This document shows positions 1-5,709 of a stretch of DNA of 10,897 nt, piece after piece. The stretch spans positions 1 to 10,897 of the forward strand of contig CAYTIK010000028.1 in NCBI GenBank assembly GCA_964438025.1. The letters are read 5' to 3'. The position numbers were made by a program, and so were the translations under genes. The notes under the pieces were generated by a model. It made no database searches. It was not told where the DNA came from and saw nothing but the letters and a program-made list of their open reading frames with translations. Position 1 is the stretch's first letter. Each line of letters opens with the position of its first letter. This stretch comes from GCA-002790615 sp964438025. GTDB lineage: Bacteria; Patescibacteriota; Minisyncoccia; Moranbacterales; UBA2206.

Positions 1-2
1 AA

Positions 3-83
3 ACAATGTTAAACTCTGAAAACGACGATGTTGCACTTCAGAATAGAATCTTAGGTGTTCCCCCCTCCTCCTTTAAGGCGTAA
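3..83 (+). CDS. C-terminal end of an unrecognised protein (5' truncated by window edge)
   Basis: Frame 3 is open from the window edge to a TAA at 81-83 and gives a 26-residue tail ending VPPSSFKA. The other two plus frames hit stops within 20 bases. The stretch is less AT-rich than the intergenic DNA that follows, as expected for coding sequence. It would converge on the abiE operon. An internal ATG at 6-8 exists, but a 25-codon gene is less likely than the end of a longer one. The family cannot be recognised from so short a piece. Confidence 0.4.
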   Translation, partial: TMLNSENDDVALQNRILGVPPSSFKA

Positions 84-134
84 TTTTGTACAGAAAAAAC
101 TAGCTCATTTCTGATTTTTTAATTTATAACCAAA

Positions 135-195
135 TTTTGCGATAGCAAAAAAATGTTATAAAAATACCCTGTACCCCAAATTCTTGCTATAGCAA
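135..195. repeat. Two short palindromes in the convergent intergenic gap
   Basis: TTTTGC-GATA-GCAAAA (135-150) and the related palindrome TTGCTATAGCAA (184-195) share the core TTGCnATAGCAA. They lie 34 bases apart between the two converging genes. They could form small hairpins at the ends of both transcripts, but neither is followed by a convincing T-run, so a terminator role is only possible. The rest of the 1-219 gap shows nothing else I can support. Confidence 0.4.
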
Positions 196-219
196 AAATT
201 CATGGTATTCAGCGTTGTT

Positions 220-915
220 TTATTCTTCCAGCGCCGTTTGATAATTTTTGAGATAAAAAAGGACTTCATTTTTTAGATTTTTTTTGATCCAATCTTTTTG
301 TTTTTCATCCACCAATTCGCCCAGGCCCATCAAAATATTTTGATTATCTACTCCTTCCGCAAACTCAATACATTCCACCAAATAATCTTTAATTTTTTTA
401 CCGCTGCGGTCAATTACCATTTGCCTGTTAAAATCCCAGCGATTGGAAAAAAAATAATACACGTCGAAAATGTCCCGCGTGGCCGTTTTCTTGCGGCTCG
501 TGAGCGCCAATAATTTATTGGCGAAAAGATCTTCTTTAGACATCACTTGCATAGGAATACCCAGATAGTTTAAGATTTCAAAATTATTTTTCACTAGCCT
601 CGTAGAAATTTCTATTTTAACATTATGCTCCAGATCTCCATAGGAAACTTCGAATAAAATCGTATTCTTCTTGATCATTTCATCTTTTATTTTTCCGTAT
701 TTTTCAACTATTTTTTTTACTTCGGTAAAAACATTTTCTTTTTTTTCTATATCTAACAAGTCGAAATCTAAATCTACCGAATAGCGTGGAAGGCCATAAA
801 AAAGATAAGCAGCAGTTCCACCTTTAAATCCCAGCCACGGAGAAATCGAAGGAGTTTGATAGATATCCTTCAAAATTTGAATGATTATTATTTTATGTTT
901 TCTCCAATCAAGCAT
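220..915 (-). CDS. abiEii: AbiEii/AbiGii-family nucleotidyltransferase toxin
   Basis: This is the 231-aa toxin half of a type IV-like AbiE toxin-antitoxin pair. The family has the minimal nucleotidyltransferase fold and acts in the cytoplasm; characterised relatives use NTPs, and some (MenT) modify tRNA 3' ends. Visible motifs are the GG[T/S] signature KGGT (31-34) followed by the metal-binding pair in DLDFD (48-52). Further on are the family block KEDLFANKLLAL (127-138) and RDIFDVYYF (147-155). The start overlaps the 3' end of abiEi by 8 bases (908-915), typical of translational coupling in this operon. No Shine-Dalgarno sequence is obvious. Length and motifs look complete. The target here is unknown; tRNA is a guess only. 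Confidence 0.9.
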   Translation of the reverse strand: MLDWRKHKIIIIQILKDIYQTPSISPWLGFKGGTAAYLFYGLPRYSVDLDFDLLDIEKKENVFTEVKKIVEKYGKIKDEMIKKNTILFEVSYGDLEHNVKIEISTRLVKNNFEILNYLGIPMQVMSKEDLFANKLLALTSRKKTATRDIFDVYYFFSNRWDFNRQMVIDRSGKKIKDYLVECIEFAEGVDNQNILMGLGELVDEKQKDWIKKNLKNEVLFYLKNYQTALEE

Positions 916-1480
916 ATTTTTTTTGATAGTCCTCTAAAATATTGCGCATATTTTTATTTTCGTAAACATCTAAAAGAGCAAAGCATTTTTCCCAATCCAA
1001 TGAATTTAAATTATCAAAATAATAACGCGGCCTCAAATAGATCATATCCATAAAAGCTCTCTCTTTGGACGCAATGGAATAATTTTCTTTCCGGATTATC
1101 CCTTGCGGATTTAATAGTATCTCATCTTTTAATTTCCAGTATTGAATCTTTTGAGAATTTTTTAATTTTATTTCTCTAGATAAATAACTAGCCGCAAAAA
1201 CCGTTTCATAATATTGGAAGGTCATCCCTTCTCGCCGGGAAACCGTTTCAAAACTGATATAGGCCGGAGTGTATATTTTTGTCGCTAATTCTAACTTATC
1301 ATAATCCGACTTTCCATAAACACCTCGACGCAGCCGAATTAACTCGCCCTTATCCACATAATATTTTATCTTAGCTCTGGTATTTTTTGGATTTTTTTCT
1401 TCCCAAATCAAAACAATTTCAGCCATTGTAAAGACCGTTTTCCGAGACTTATATAACTCTAAAATGATATTTTTAGGCAT
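908..1480 (-). CDS. abiEi: AbiEi-family antitoxin / transcriptional regulator
   Basis: This is the antitoxin and autoregulator of the AbiE pair. An N-terminal winged helix-turn-helix (about residues 1-55 from the start chosen here) contains the wing-like LRRGVY. The family block YISFETVSRREG follows, then the C-terminal ASKERAFMDMIYL segment typical of AbiEi proteins. A longer reading frame begins at 1522, but that ATG lies between the -35 and -10 boxes of the promoter, upstream of the predicted transcript start. I therefore place the start at the ATG at 1480 (MPKNIILEL), giving 190 aa. Known AbiEi proteins bind inverted repeats in their own promoter, and an 11-bp inverted repeat sits exactly there. 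The order antitoxin-then-toxin and the 8-base overlap fit the family. Confidence 0.9.
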   Translation of the reverse strand: MPKNIILELYKSRKTVFTMAEIVLIWEEKNPKNTRAKIKYYVDKGELIRLRRGVYGKSDYDKLELATKIYTPAYISFETVSRREGMTFQYYETVFAASYLSREIKLKNSQKIQYWKLKDEILLNPQGIIRKENYSIASKERAFMDMIYLRPRYYFDNLNSLDWEKCFALLDVYENKNMRNILEDYQKKYA

Positions 1481-1485
1481 TGTGA

Positions 1486-1516
1486 ACTGGAAGTAATAAT
1501 TATTCTTACTTCCAGT
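1486..1516. promoter_or_regulatory. Inverted-repeat operator at the abiE promoter
   Basis: ACTGGAAGTAA (1486-1496) and TTACTTCCAGT (1506-1516) are perfect 11-bp inverted arms with a 9-bp spacer. They overlap the -10 box and the predicted transcript start. Position and symmetry match autoregulatory operators bound by AbiEi proteins. A hairpin in the leader RNA is the alternative use of the same symmetry. Confidence 0.75.
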
Positions 1517-1542
1517 ATACATTATCTATAGTCTTTTGTCAA
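1514..1542 (-). promoter_or_regulatory. abiE operon promoter
   Basis: On the minus strand TTGACA (1542-1537) and TATACT (1519-1514) are separated by exactly 17 bases, a near-consensus sigma70 promoter. Transcription should start near 1507, giving a leader of about 27 nt before the ATG at 1480. The -35 box begins two bases past the stop of the upstream ligase gene. Confidence 0.85.
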
Positions 1543-1543
1543 G

Positions 1544-3232
1544 TTACGCCTTATCTTCACATTCACCCGCTCCCACTAAAAATCCTAGTGTCATCCAGAG
1601 TAAAAAGCTACCTTGATGGATGTCCCATAAATAATGATCAAAAGACATGATAAACAAGAGTCCAATAAAAACAGTGCCAAATGTTTTTTCTAGTTCTAAC
1701 AGTGTTCCATTCCGTAAATCTTGGAATTGTTCCACGCCCGCCCCGTAGCAAGAAATTGTTCCACGTGGAACAATTTCTTTGCTTCTGGGGTGGAACATTC
1801 CTTTCAAGATAAATCCTAATGCTAAAAGCAACACTAAAAGTCCAACCAATCCTAATTCACTCCAAACAAGCAAGAAAACATTATGCACTGGTTCCAACAT
1901 CCAATTTTCCTTTATAACAGGCAGATTTTCCATACTAATGACAAATTGTGAATTTCCTATGCCGAGAATAAATGTTTTTATATCTTCTACTGTTCCACGC
2001 CCACCTGCAATGCTTTGCATAGCAATGCGGGCAGGTGAAACATTCACATAGACAGATCTATCATTTAGGCTCCTTATGAAAAATGAATGTAAGTCTGGTT
2101 TTGTTATAATAAAAGTAAAAATAATAATCAGACCGGATGCAAAAATTAATCTTTTCTTTTTTCTAAGATAACTAAAAAATGTTCCACGTGGAACATTTTT
2201 ATAAACATAATAAACCAACCCTAAAATAAGCCCTAAAATAGCCGATTTTGAGAAGGTTAAAATTAGCGCCAAAAGTTGAATACCCAAAATAATTTTGAAT
2301 ATTGTTCCACCCCGTAAATTTTTGAAATGTTCCACCCCAGTAGCAAAAGAAATGTTCCACGTGGAACATTTCTTTGCTACGTGGCAAGCGTGGAACATTC
2401 GATAGTATAACAACGATATTAAAATTGAAAATAATAAAAACCCACCCAAAATATTCGGATGAGGAAAAAGCCCATAAGCCCTAACAAAAGCTTCGCCATT
2501 AAAAATTACTTTTGCCACTCCGGCAATATCTGGTGAAATTAGGCTTTCTCTAAGCCAAAATAAGCCAATTGAATGTTGGATAAAAAACTGTACAATCCCA
2601 ATTATGGCTTGAATTAAGCTAATAATCATTATAAAACCAAATATTTTCTTTAATAATGTTCCACGTGGAACATTATTATTTATATTCCAGTAAAATAATC
2701 TTACCAAGACAAAAATATATAACAGATAAAATTCCAGAAATTTTACTGATCTAAAAACAGAGACAATTCTGTTTTCTGCCCAAATAATGGAAGTAAAAGA
2801 CCAACCAACCAAAACTAGTGGTAATAATATATAAATTATTGTTTTACGCTTGCCGTATAGAAAGTTCCACGCTTGTCCCGTAGGATGTTCCACGTGGAAC
2901 ATTCCTACCGGGATGGAACATTTCTTTGCTACGGAGCAAGCGTGGAACATTTCCGTTGAAGCAGAGTATTCTTTTTTAGAGATATCCCTACACATTGACA
3001 AAATATCTATTTTATTGTATAGTATGATAATTACCCAAGATATCAGAGTTAAGCCCAAAAAGATATCGGATAAATACAGATAAATTCCGGAGTATTCATT
3101 GAATTCGCCACGCAAAGGGAAAAACCAGAGAACTTTTCTCACAGTTAATGTAAAAGTTAAAATAAAACCATAGAAAAACCAGATTTCCGGTTGAGTCTTA
3201 AAATCTTTCCACAACTTTATCATTAGTTCCAT
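1544..3232 (-). CDS. O-antigen ligase (Wzy_C/WaaL)-family membrane protein with palindrome-derived loop insertions
   Basis: The 562-aa multi-pass inner-membrane protein has about ten to twelve hydrophobic segments (for example 15-35, 47-71, 131-150, 163-182, 197-217, 260-277, 313-342, 361-376, 450-477, 519-532, 541-556). Family marks are RAYGLFPHPNILGG (251-264), TFSKSAILGL (326-335) and the C-terminal HN motif with a Glu/Gly segment, PVHNVFLLVWSELGLVG (448-464). The family transfers or polymerises lipid-linked glycans at the periplasmic face; the exact substrate cannot be read here. Oddities are peptide insertions at about 95-123, 187-192, 278-310, 346-351, 397-414 and 479-510. They are encoded by palindromic repeats (VPRGT three times, MFHVEH, CSTWNI) and all fall in predicted loops. 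The reading frame stays intact throughout. The promoter predicts an almost leaderless mRNA. Confidence 0.88.
   Translation of the reverse strand: MELMIKLWKDFKTQPEIWFFYGFILTFTLTVRKVLWFFPLRGEFNEYSGIYLYLSDIFLGLTLISWVIIILYNKIDILSMCRDISKKEYSASTEMFHACSVAKKCSIPVGMFHVEHPTGQAWNFLYGKRKTIIYILLPLVLVGWSFTSIIWAENRIVSVFRSVKFLEFYLLYIFVLVRLFYWNINNNVPRGTLLKKIFGFIMIISLIQAIIGIVQFFIQHSIGLFWLRESLISPDIAGVAKVIFNGEAFVRAYGLFPHPNILGGFLLFSILISLLYYRMFHACHVAKKCSTWNISFATGVEHFKNLRGGTIFKIILGIQLLALILTFSKSAILGLILGLVYYVYKNVPRGTFFSYLRKKKRLIFASGLIIIFTFIITKPDLHSFFIRSLNDRSVYVNVSPARIAMQSIAGGRGTVEDIKTFILGIGNSQFVISMENLPVIKENWMLEPVHNVFLLVWSELGLVGLLVLLLALGFILKGMFHPRSKEIVPRGTISCYGAGVEQFQDLRNGTLLELEKTFGTVFIGLLFIMSFDHYLWDIHQGSFLLWMTLGFLVGAGECEDKA
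1703..1797. repeat. Composite palindromic element 1 in the ligase gene
   Basis: The core palindrome TGTTCCACGTGGAACA is at 1757-1772, extended to GAAATTGTTCCAC and its complement (1752-1777). It is flanked by half-sites TGTTCCA (1703-1709), TGTTCCACGCC (1728-1738) and GTGGAACA (1790-1797). The layout is the same as the element at 2303-2399, including the shared stretch CCGTAAATnTTnGAA between the first two half-sites. In frame it encodes ligase residues about 479-510, including VPRGT. Confidence 0.85.
1991..2042. repeat. Degenerate palindromic element in the ligase gene
   Basis: TGTTCCACGCCC (from 1991) and the inverted GGGCAGGTGAAACA (ending 2042) flank an inner inverted repeat (CCTGCAATGC against GCAATGCGGGCAGG). 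The ends resemble the half-sites of the other elements, but the central 16-bp palindrome is absent. It encodes ligase residues about 397-414. Confidence 0.6.
2175..2200. repeat. 26-bp perfect palindrome with parS-like core in the ligase gene
   Basis: AAAAA plus TGTTCCACGTGGAACA (2180-2195) plus TTTTT reads identically on both strands. It encodes NVPRGTFF near residues 346-353. It has no outer half-sites, so it is the minimal form of the repeat. Confidence 0.9.
2303..2399. repeat. Composite palindromic element 2 in the ligase gene
   Basis: The core TGTTCCACGTGGAACA is at 2353-2368 with near-perfect arms from 2340 to 2380 (GTAGCAAAAGAAA against TTTCTTTGCTAC, one extra A). Half-sites occur at 2303, 2329 and 2390-2398 (GCGTGGAACA). 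It parallels element 1 along its whole length. Here the core is read in a third frame (CSTWNI), encoding ligase residues about 278-310. Confidence 0.88.
2651..2678. repeat. 28-bp perfect palindrome with parS-like core in the ligase gene
   Basis: TAATAA plus TGTTCCACGTGGAACA (2657-2672) plus TTATTA is a perfect palindrome. It encodes NNVPRGTLL near residues 187-194, in a loop between two membrane segments. Confidence 0.9.
2862..2950. repeat. Composite palindromic element 3 in the ligase gene
   Basis: The core TGTTCCACGTGGAACA (2886-2901) has imperfect arms (CCCGTAGGA against TTCCTACCGGG). The flanks GTTCCACGCTTG (from 2863) and GGAGCAAGCGTGGAACA (ending 2950) are mutually inverted. The block TTTCTTTGCTACG is shared with element 2. 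It is read as MFHVEH within ligase residues about 95-123. Confidence 0.85.
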
Positions 3233-3238
3233 ATTTCA

Positions 3239-3244
3239 ATTATA
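3239..3244 (-). promoter_or_regulatory. -10 box of the ligase gene, predicting a leaderless mRNA
   Basis: A perfect TATAAT (minus strand, 3244-3239) lies only 6 bases before the ATG at 3232. Transcription would begin at or next to the start codon. No convincing -35 lies 17 bases upstream, so the call rests on the -10 alone. No Shine-Dalgarno sequence is possible in the remaining space. Confidence 0.55.
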
Positions 3245-3266
3245 GCCTATTTTTCGTATTTTATCA

Positions 3267-3295
3267 TTGACCGTCATATTATCAGTTGCTATGAT
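3267..3295 (+). promoter_or_regulatory. Promoter for tRNA-Ala and downstream genes
   Basis: TTGACC (3267-3272), a 17-base spacer and TATGAT (3290-3295) form a good sigma70-like promoter. Its start point near 3302 is about 11 bases before the tRNA. It is divergent from the ligase promoter. Confidence 0.75.
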
Positions 3296-3312
3296 AAGTT
3301 AGTGAAATAATT

Positions 3313-3386
3313 GGGCCCATAGTAAAGCGGTATTACGGGATCATGGCATGATTCAGTCTGGGGTTCGACTCCCCATGGGTCCACCA
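3313..3386 (+). tRNA. tRNA-Ala(GGC)
   Basis: The full cloverleaf has acceptor GGGCCCA/TGGGTCC containing the G3:U70 wobble pair that identifies alanine tRNAs. The D stem is GTAA/TTAC. The anticodon stem GGATC/GATTC carries loop ATGGCAT, hence anticodon GGC. The T stem is TGGGG/CCCCA with loop TTCGACT. A73 and CCA are encoded (3383-3386). The next gene starts 11 bases later and is probably co-transcribed. Confidence 0.97.
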
Positions 3387-3396
3387 AAAAATTCTT

Positions 3397-3948
3397 ATGT
3401 CTAAAAAAATCGCTTTTATTCCCGGATGGATGTATTCTGCTAAATATTGCAAACTAGGAGTTGGGATAAATGTTTGGAAAGAAAATATTGATTTTAGTCT
3501 TTTAACTGAATATGAATACCTAGTCGGACACAGTATGGGAGCGGCCGTGGCTTTGAAAATTTGGTCTTCCGATAAAAATAAAAAATTAATTTTAGTTAAC
3601 CCTTTCATTGAGCAGAAGAGCATCTGGCAAACTTTTATTAGTTGGTGTAAATTTATTTACCAGGAAGGAATTTCCAGCGAGAGATTCCTTGGATTAAAAT
3701 ATTTACTGCAGAATCTCAAAAAACTTTTTAAATTTCCTGAAGAAAATTATTGGGAAATATTAAAAGAAATTCCGAGAGAAAATATAAAAATTTTACATGG
3801 TGAAAAAGATTTATTTTTATGCAACAATGGTATCTGTTTAAAATTTAAGGAATTGGGTTTGGATGTCATAGATATTCCAGAAGCTGGCCATGATTGGCAT
3901 AAAAATTTTGATGATACAGTTGTTAAAATAATCAATTCTAAAAAATAG
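3397..3948 (+). CDS. Small alpha/beta hydrolase-fold protein
   Basis: This 183-aa cytoplasmic protein has the nucleophile elbow GHSMG (44-48, Ser46) after a beta strand. The acid motif LHGEKD (Asp138) and the catalytic His in AGHDW (His165) complete a Ser-Asp-His triad in the right order and spacing. The short N-terminal strand FIPGW carries the usual oxyanion-hole region. There is almost no cap domain, so it is a minimal hydrolase similar in size to RBBP9/YdeN-type proteins. Substrate is unknown. No Shine-Dalgarno sequence is visible; the ATG is 11 bases past tRNA-Ala. The stop codon TAG (3946-3948) forms the first bases of a 59-bp repeat, so the gene end may have been set by insertion of that repeat. 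Confidence 0.85.
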   Translation: MSKKIAFIPGWMYSAKYCKLGVGINVWKENIDFSLLTEYEYLVGHSMGAAVALKIWSSDKNKKLILVNPFIEQKSIWQTFISWCKFIYQEGISSERFLGLKYLLQNLKKLFKFPEENYWEILKEIPRENIKILHGEKDLFLCNNGICLKFKELGLDVIDIPEAGHDWHKNFDDTVVKIINSKK

Positions 3949-4004
3949 TCCCGATGTTCCGAATTTTATTCGGAAATCGGGATCCCAACTTTACGTCGGG
4001 ACTC
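3946..4004. repeat. 59-bp twin-hairpin repeat, copy 1
   Basis: The first hairpin is CCCGAT against ATCGGG with inner CCGAAT/ATTCGG. The second runs from TCCC over a short loop to GTCGGGA. The ends are inverted (AGTCCCGA and TCGGGACT). It is identical to the copy at 5710-5768 except at two positions. Its first three bases are the hydrolase stop codon. A tRNA-Arg-like fragment follows immediately. Confidence 0.9.
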
Positions 4005-4005
4005 C

Positions 4006-4057
4006 GTGGATTAGAGCGCCACCGTCCTAAGAATGAGAGTAGGCACGCCCCGCACCA
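4006..4057 (+). pseudogene. tRNA-Arg(CCT)-like fragment
   Basis: GTGGATTAGAGCGCCACC followed by GTCCTAAG reads as the D-loop, D-stem 3' side and anticodon arm of a tRNA with anticodon CCT. The 3' side of the anticodon stem is gone: it should read GGTGG but continues AATGAGAG. There is no T arm, yet the piece ends in CGCCCCGCACCA like a mature tRNA end. It looks like a tRNA remnant joined to another tRNA end and abutting the 59-bp repeat. It cannot fold as a tRNA. Confidence 0.55.
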
Positions 4058-4064
4058 AAATTAA

Positions 4065-4137
4065 GCCCCCATAGTTCAATGGATAGCAACAATCCCGTCC
4101 TAAGGGATAGATGTACGTCCGATTCGTACTGGGGGCA
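4065..4137 (+). tRNA. tRNA-Arg(CCT), with unusual D and T arms
   Basis: The acceptor is GCCCCCA/TGGGGGC. The anticodon stem ATCCC/GGGAT carries loop GTCCTAA, hence anticodon CCT. The T stem is GTACG/CGTAC. The T loop reads TCCGATT, with C at the normally invariant position 55. The D stem is only three pairs (GTT/AAC). CCA is not encoded (CAA follows A73), so the enzyme encoded just downstream must add it. The cloverleaf is otherwise sound and probably functional. Confidence 0.88.
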
Positions 4138-4174
4138 CAAAAAAATTTACCCCGTTAAATAATTATTTAGGTGA

Positions 4175-5698
4175 ATGCTTAAAAAAATTCCTCAACCGGT
4201 TAAAAAAATAATTGAAAAATTAAACGAAGCCAACTTTGAAGCTTTTATTGTTGGCGGGTGCGTGCGAGACTTACTCCTAAAAAAAGAACCGCAAGATTGG
4301 GATGTTGCTACCAACGCTCAACCAGAAGAAGTACAGAGAATTTTCTCAGAAAGTTTTTACGAAAATGATTTTGGAACAGTCGGCATCAAGGTTCCCAGGT
4401 TTTCCTCTGCCGAAAAAACAACGGATGAAAAAGAAATTGTTGAAGTGACGACTTACCGGATAGAATCAAAATATTCCGACAGACGACATCCGGATCAAGT
4501 GCGTTTTGCTAAGACCTTGGAAGAAGATTTGTCGCGTCGAGATTTTACTATTAATGCCTTGGCGATAAAATTAATTAACCAAAGCTCGGCTTTTCCCTTG
4601 CTCGCTAACACTCGCAATTCCTCAAAGCCAAGCTTTTCCAGTTATGAAATTATTGATCTTTTTGATGGGCAGAAAGATTTGAAAAATAAAACTATCCGGG
4701 CGGTGGGGGATGCGCAAGAAAGATTTTCAGAAGATGCATTGCGGATGATGCGCGCGGTGCGTTTTGCTTCGCAATTAAATTTTACGATTGAACCCAAAAC
4801 CCTCAAGGCTATCAGCCAAAATTCGGCTTATTTAAAGCATATTTCGGAGGAAAGAATCCATGATGAATTGGTCAAAATAATCCTGTCTTCCCATCCTTCT
4901 GAAGGCATAGAAAATTTACGCGAAACGGGACTGTTAAAATTTATTCTGCCGGAATTGGAAAAAGGTGTCGGTGTCAATCAAAACCTACACCACATTTATA
5001 CTATTTATCAACATTGCCTTCTGTCTTTAAAATTTTGCCCTTCGGAAAAATTGGAAGTGCGCTTGGCCGCGCTCCTGCATGACATCGCCAAACCACAAAC
5101 TAAAAGAGGAGAAGGGTTGCATGCGACTTTTTACAATCACGACCACGCTGGAGCCAGGATGGCGGAAAAAATTTTAGAGCGGCTACGCTTTTCCCGAGAA
5201 ATTATTGCGAAAGTAAAACTGCTAATTGATAATCATATGTTTTATTATAACCCGGATGAGGTAACCGAAAGCTCCGTGCGCCGTTTGATCCAAAAAGTCG
5301 GATTGGAAAATACGCAAGATTTAATTAACCTGCGCATTGCCGACCGCTTGGGCTCTGGCACACCCAAAGCTAAGCCGTATAAGCTCCGCCATCTGGAATA
5401 CATCATTGAAAAAGTTTCGACGGATGCAGTTTCGGTAAAAAAATTAAAAGTTAACGGCAATGATTTAATTAAAAATTTAAAAATCGCGCCCGGACCAAAA
5501 ATTGGCACCATTCTAGATGTGCTACTTTCCGAAGTCATTGAAGATCCGAAAAAAAATGAAAAGGCCAAACTTTTAAAGCGTGCGGAAATATTAAATCAAG
5601 AAAACCTTGAAAACTTACGCCAAACTGCTAAGGTAAAGATTGAGGAAAAAAAGGAAGAAGACGACCAGGAGATTAAGAAGAAGTATTGGGTAAAATAA
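4175..5698 (+). CDS. cca: CCA tRNA nucleotidyltransferase with HD domain
   Basis: The 507-aa class II enzyme adds or repairs the 3'-CCA of tRNAs from CTP and ATP. The N-terminal head has VGGCVRDLLL (26-35) and the metal-binding DWDVAT (41-46), then RRDFTINALA (121-130). The neck segment is RFSEDALRMMRAVRFA (183-198). A C-terminal HD domain has LLHDIAKP (300-307), NHDHAG (321-326) and NH (353-354). It is longer than many bacterial enzymes and ends in a charged Lys/Glu tail. Residues about 138-152, between RRDFTINALA and the EIIDLFDGQ block, are encoded by an inverted repeat and look like an inserted loop. An AGGTG lies only one base before the ATG, too close for normal SD spacing. Context fits: five of the seven tRNA genes here lack encoded CCA. 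Confidence 0.96.
   Translation: MLKKIPQPVKKIIEKLNEANFEAFIVGGCVRDLLLKKEPQDWDVATNAQPEEVQRIFSESFYENDFGTVGIKVPRFSSAEKTTDEKEIVEVTTYRIESKYSDRRHPDQVRFAKTLEEDLSRRDFTINALAIKLINQSSAFPLLANTRNSSKPSFSSYEIIDLFDGQKDLKNKTIRAVGDAQERFSEDALRMMRAVRFASQLNFTIEPKTLKAISQNSAYLKHISEERIHDELVKIILSSHPSEGIENLRETGLLKFILPELEKGVGVNQNLHHIYTIYQHCLLSLKFCPSEKLEVRLAALLHDIAKPQTKRGEGLHATFYNHDHAGARMAEKILERLRFSREIIAKVKLLIDNHMFYYNPDEVTESSVRRLIQKVGLENTQDLINLRIADRLGSGTPKAKPYKLRHLEYIIEKVSTDAVSVKKLKVNGNDLIKNLKIAPGPKIGTILDVLLSEVIEDPKKNEKAKLLKRAEILNQENLENLRQTAKVKIEEKKEEDDQEIKKKYWVK
4588..4629. repeat. Inverted-repeat insertion inside cca
   Basis: GGCTTT (4588-4593) pairs with AAAGCC (4624-4629), and TTGC (4598-4601) with GCAA (4614-4617), giving an interrupted hairpin. 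It encodes the low-complexity, Ser/Asn-rich loop around residues 138-152, at a site where the nucleotidyltransferase family has no conserved motif. It resembles an in-frame palindromic insertion, unrelated in sequence to the repeats in the ligase gene. Confidence 0.5.
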
Positions 5699-5709
5699 GA
5701 ATGGACGTT

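Noticed and set aside
61..76. Strong purine-rich AAAGGAGGAGG on the minus strand as a ribosome binding site
   Set aside because: No ATG, GTG or TTG lies at a usable distance downstream on that strand, and the plus strand reads as the end of a coding frame here.
1481..1522. N-terminal extension of AbiEi to the ATG at 1522
   Set aside because: That ATG is upstream of the -10 box and of the predicted transcript start.
1703..2950. CRISPR-like repeat array in the ligase gene
   Set aside because: The repeats are unevenly spaced, palindromic, inside an intact coding sequence and have no spacer-like units of constant length.
2199..3083. Extra small reading frames overlapping the ligase gene (2199-2387 minus, 2850-3083 plus)
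   Set aside because: They exist because the palindromic repeats are stop-free in all six frames. Their products repeat MFHVEH/CSTWN-type peptides and have no start signals.
3333..3623. Minus-strand frame opposite tRNA-Ala and the hydrolase
   Set aside because: Its product contains a sequence that is just the antisense of the tRNA T arm (GESNPRLNH), a common annotation artefact.
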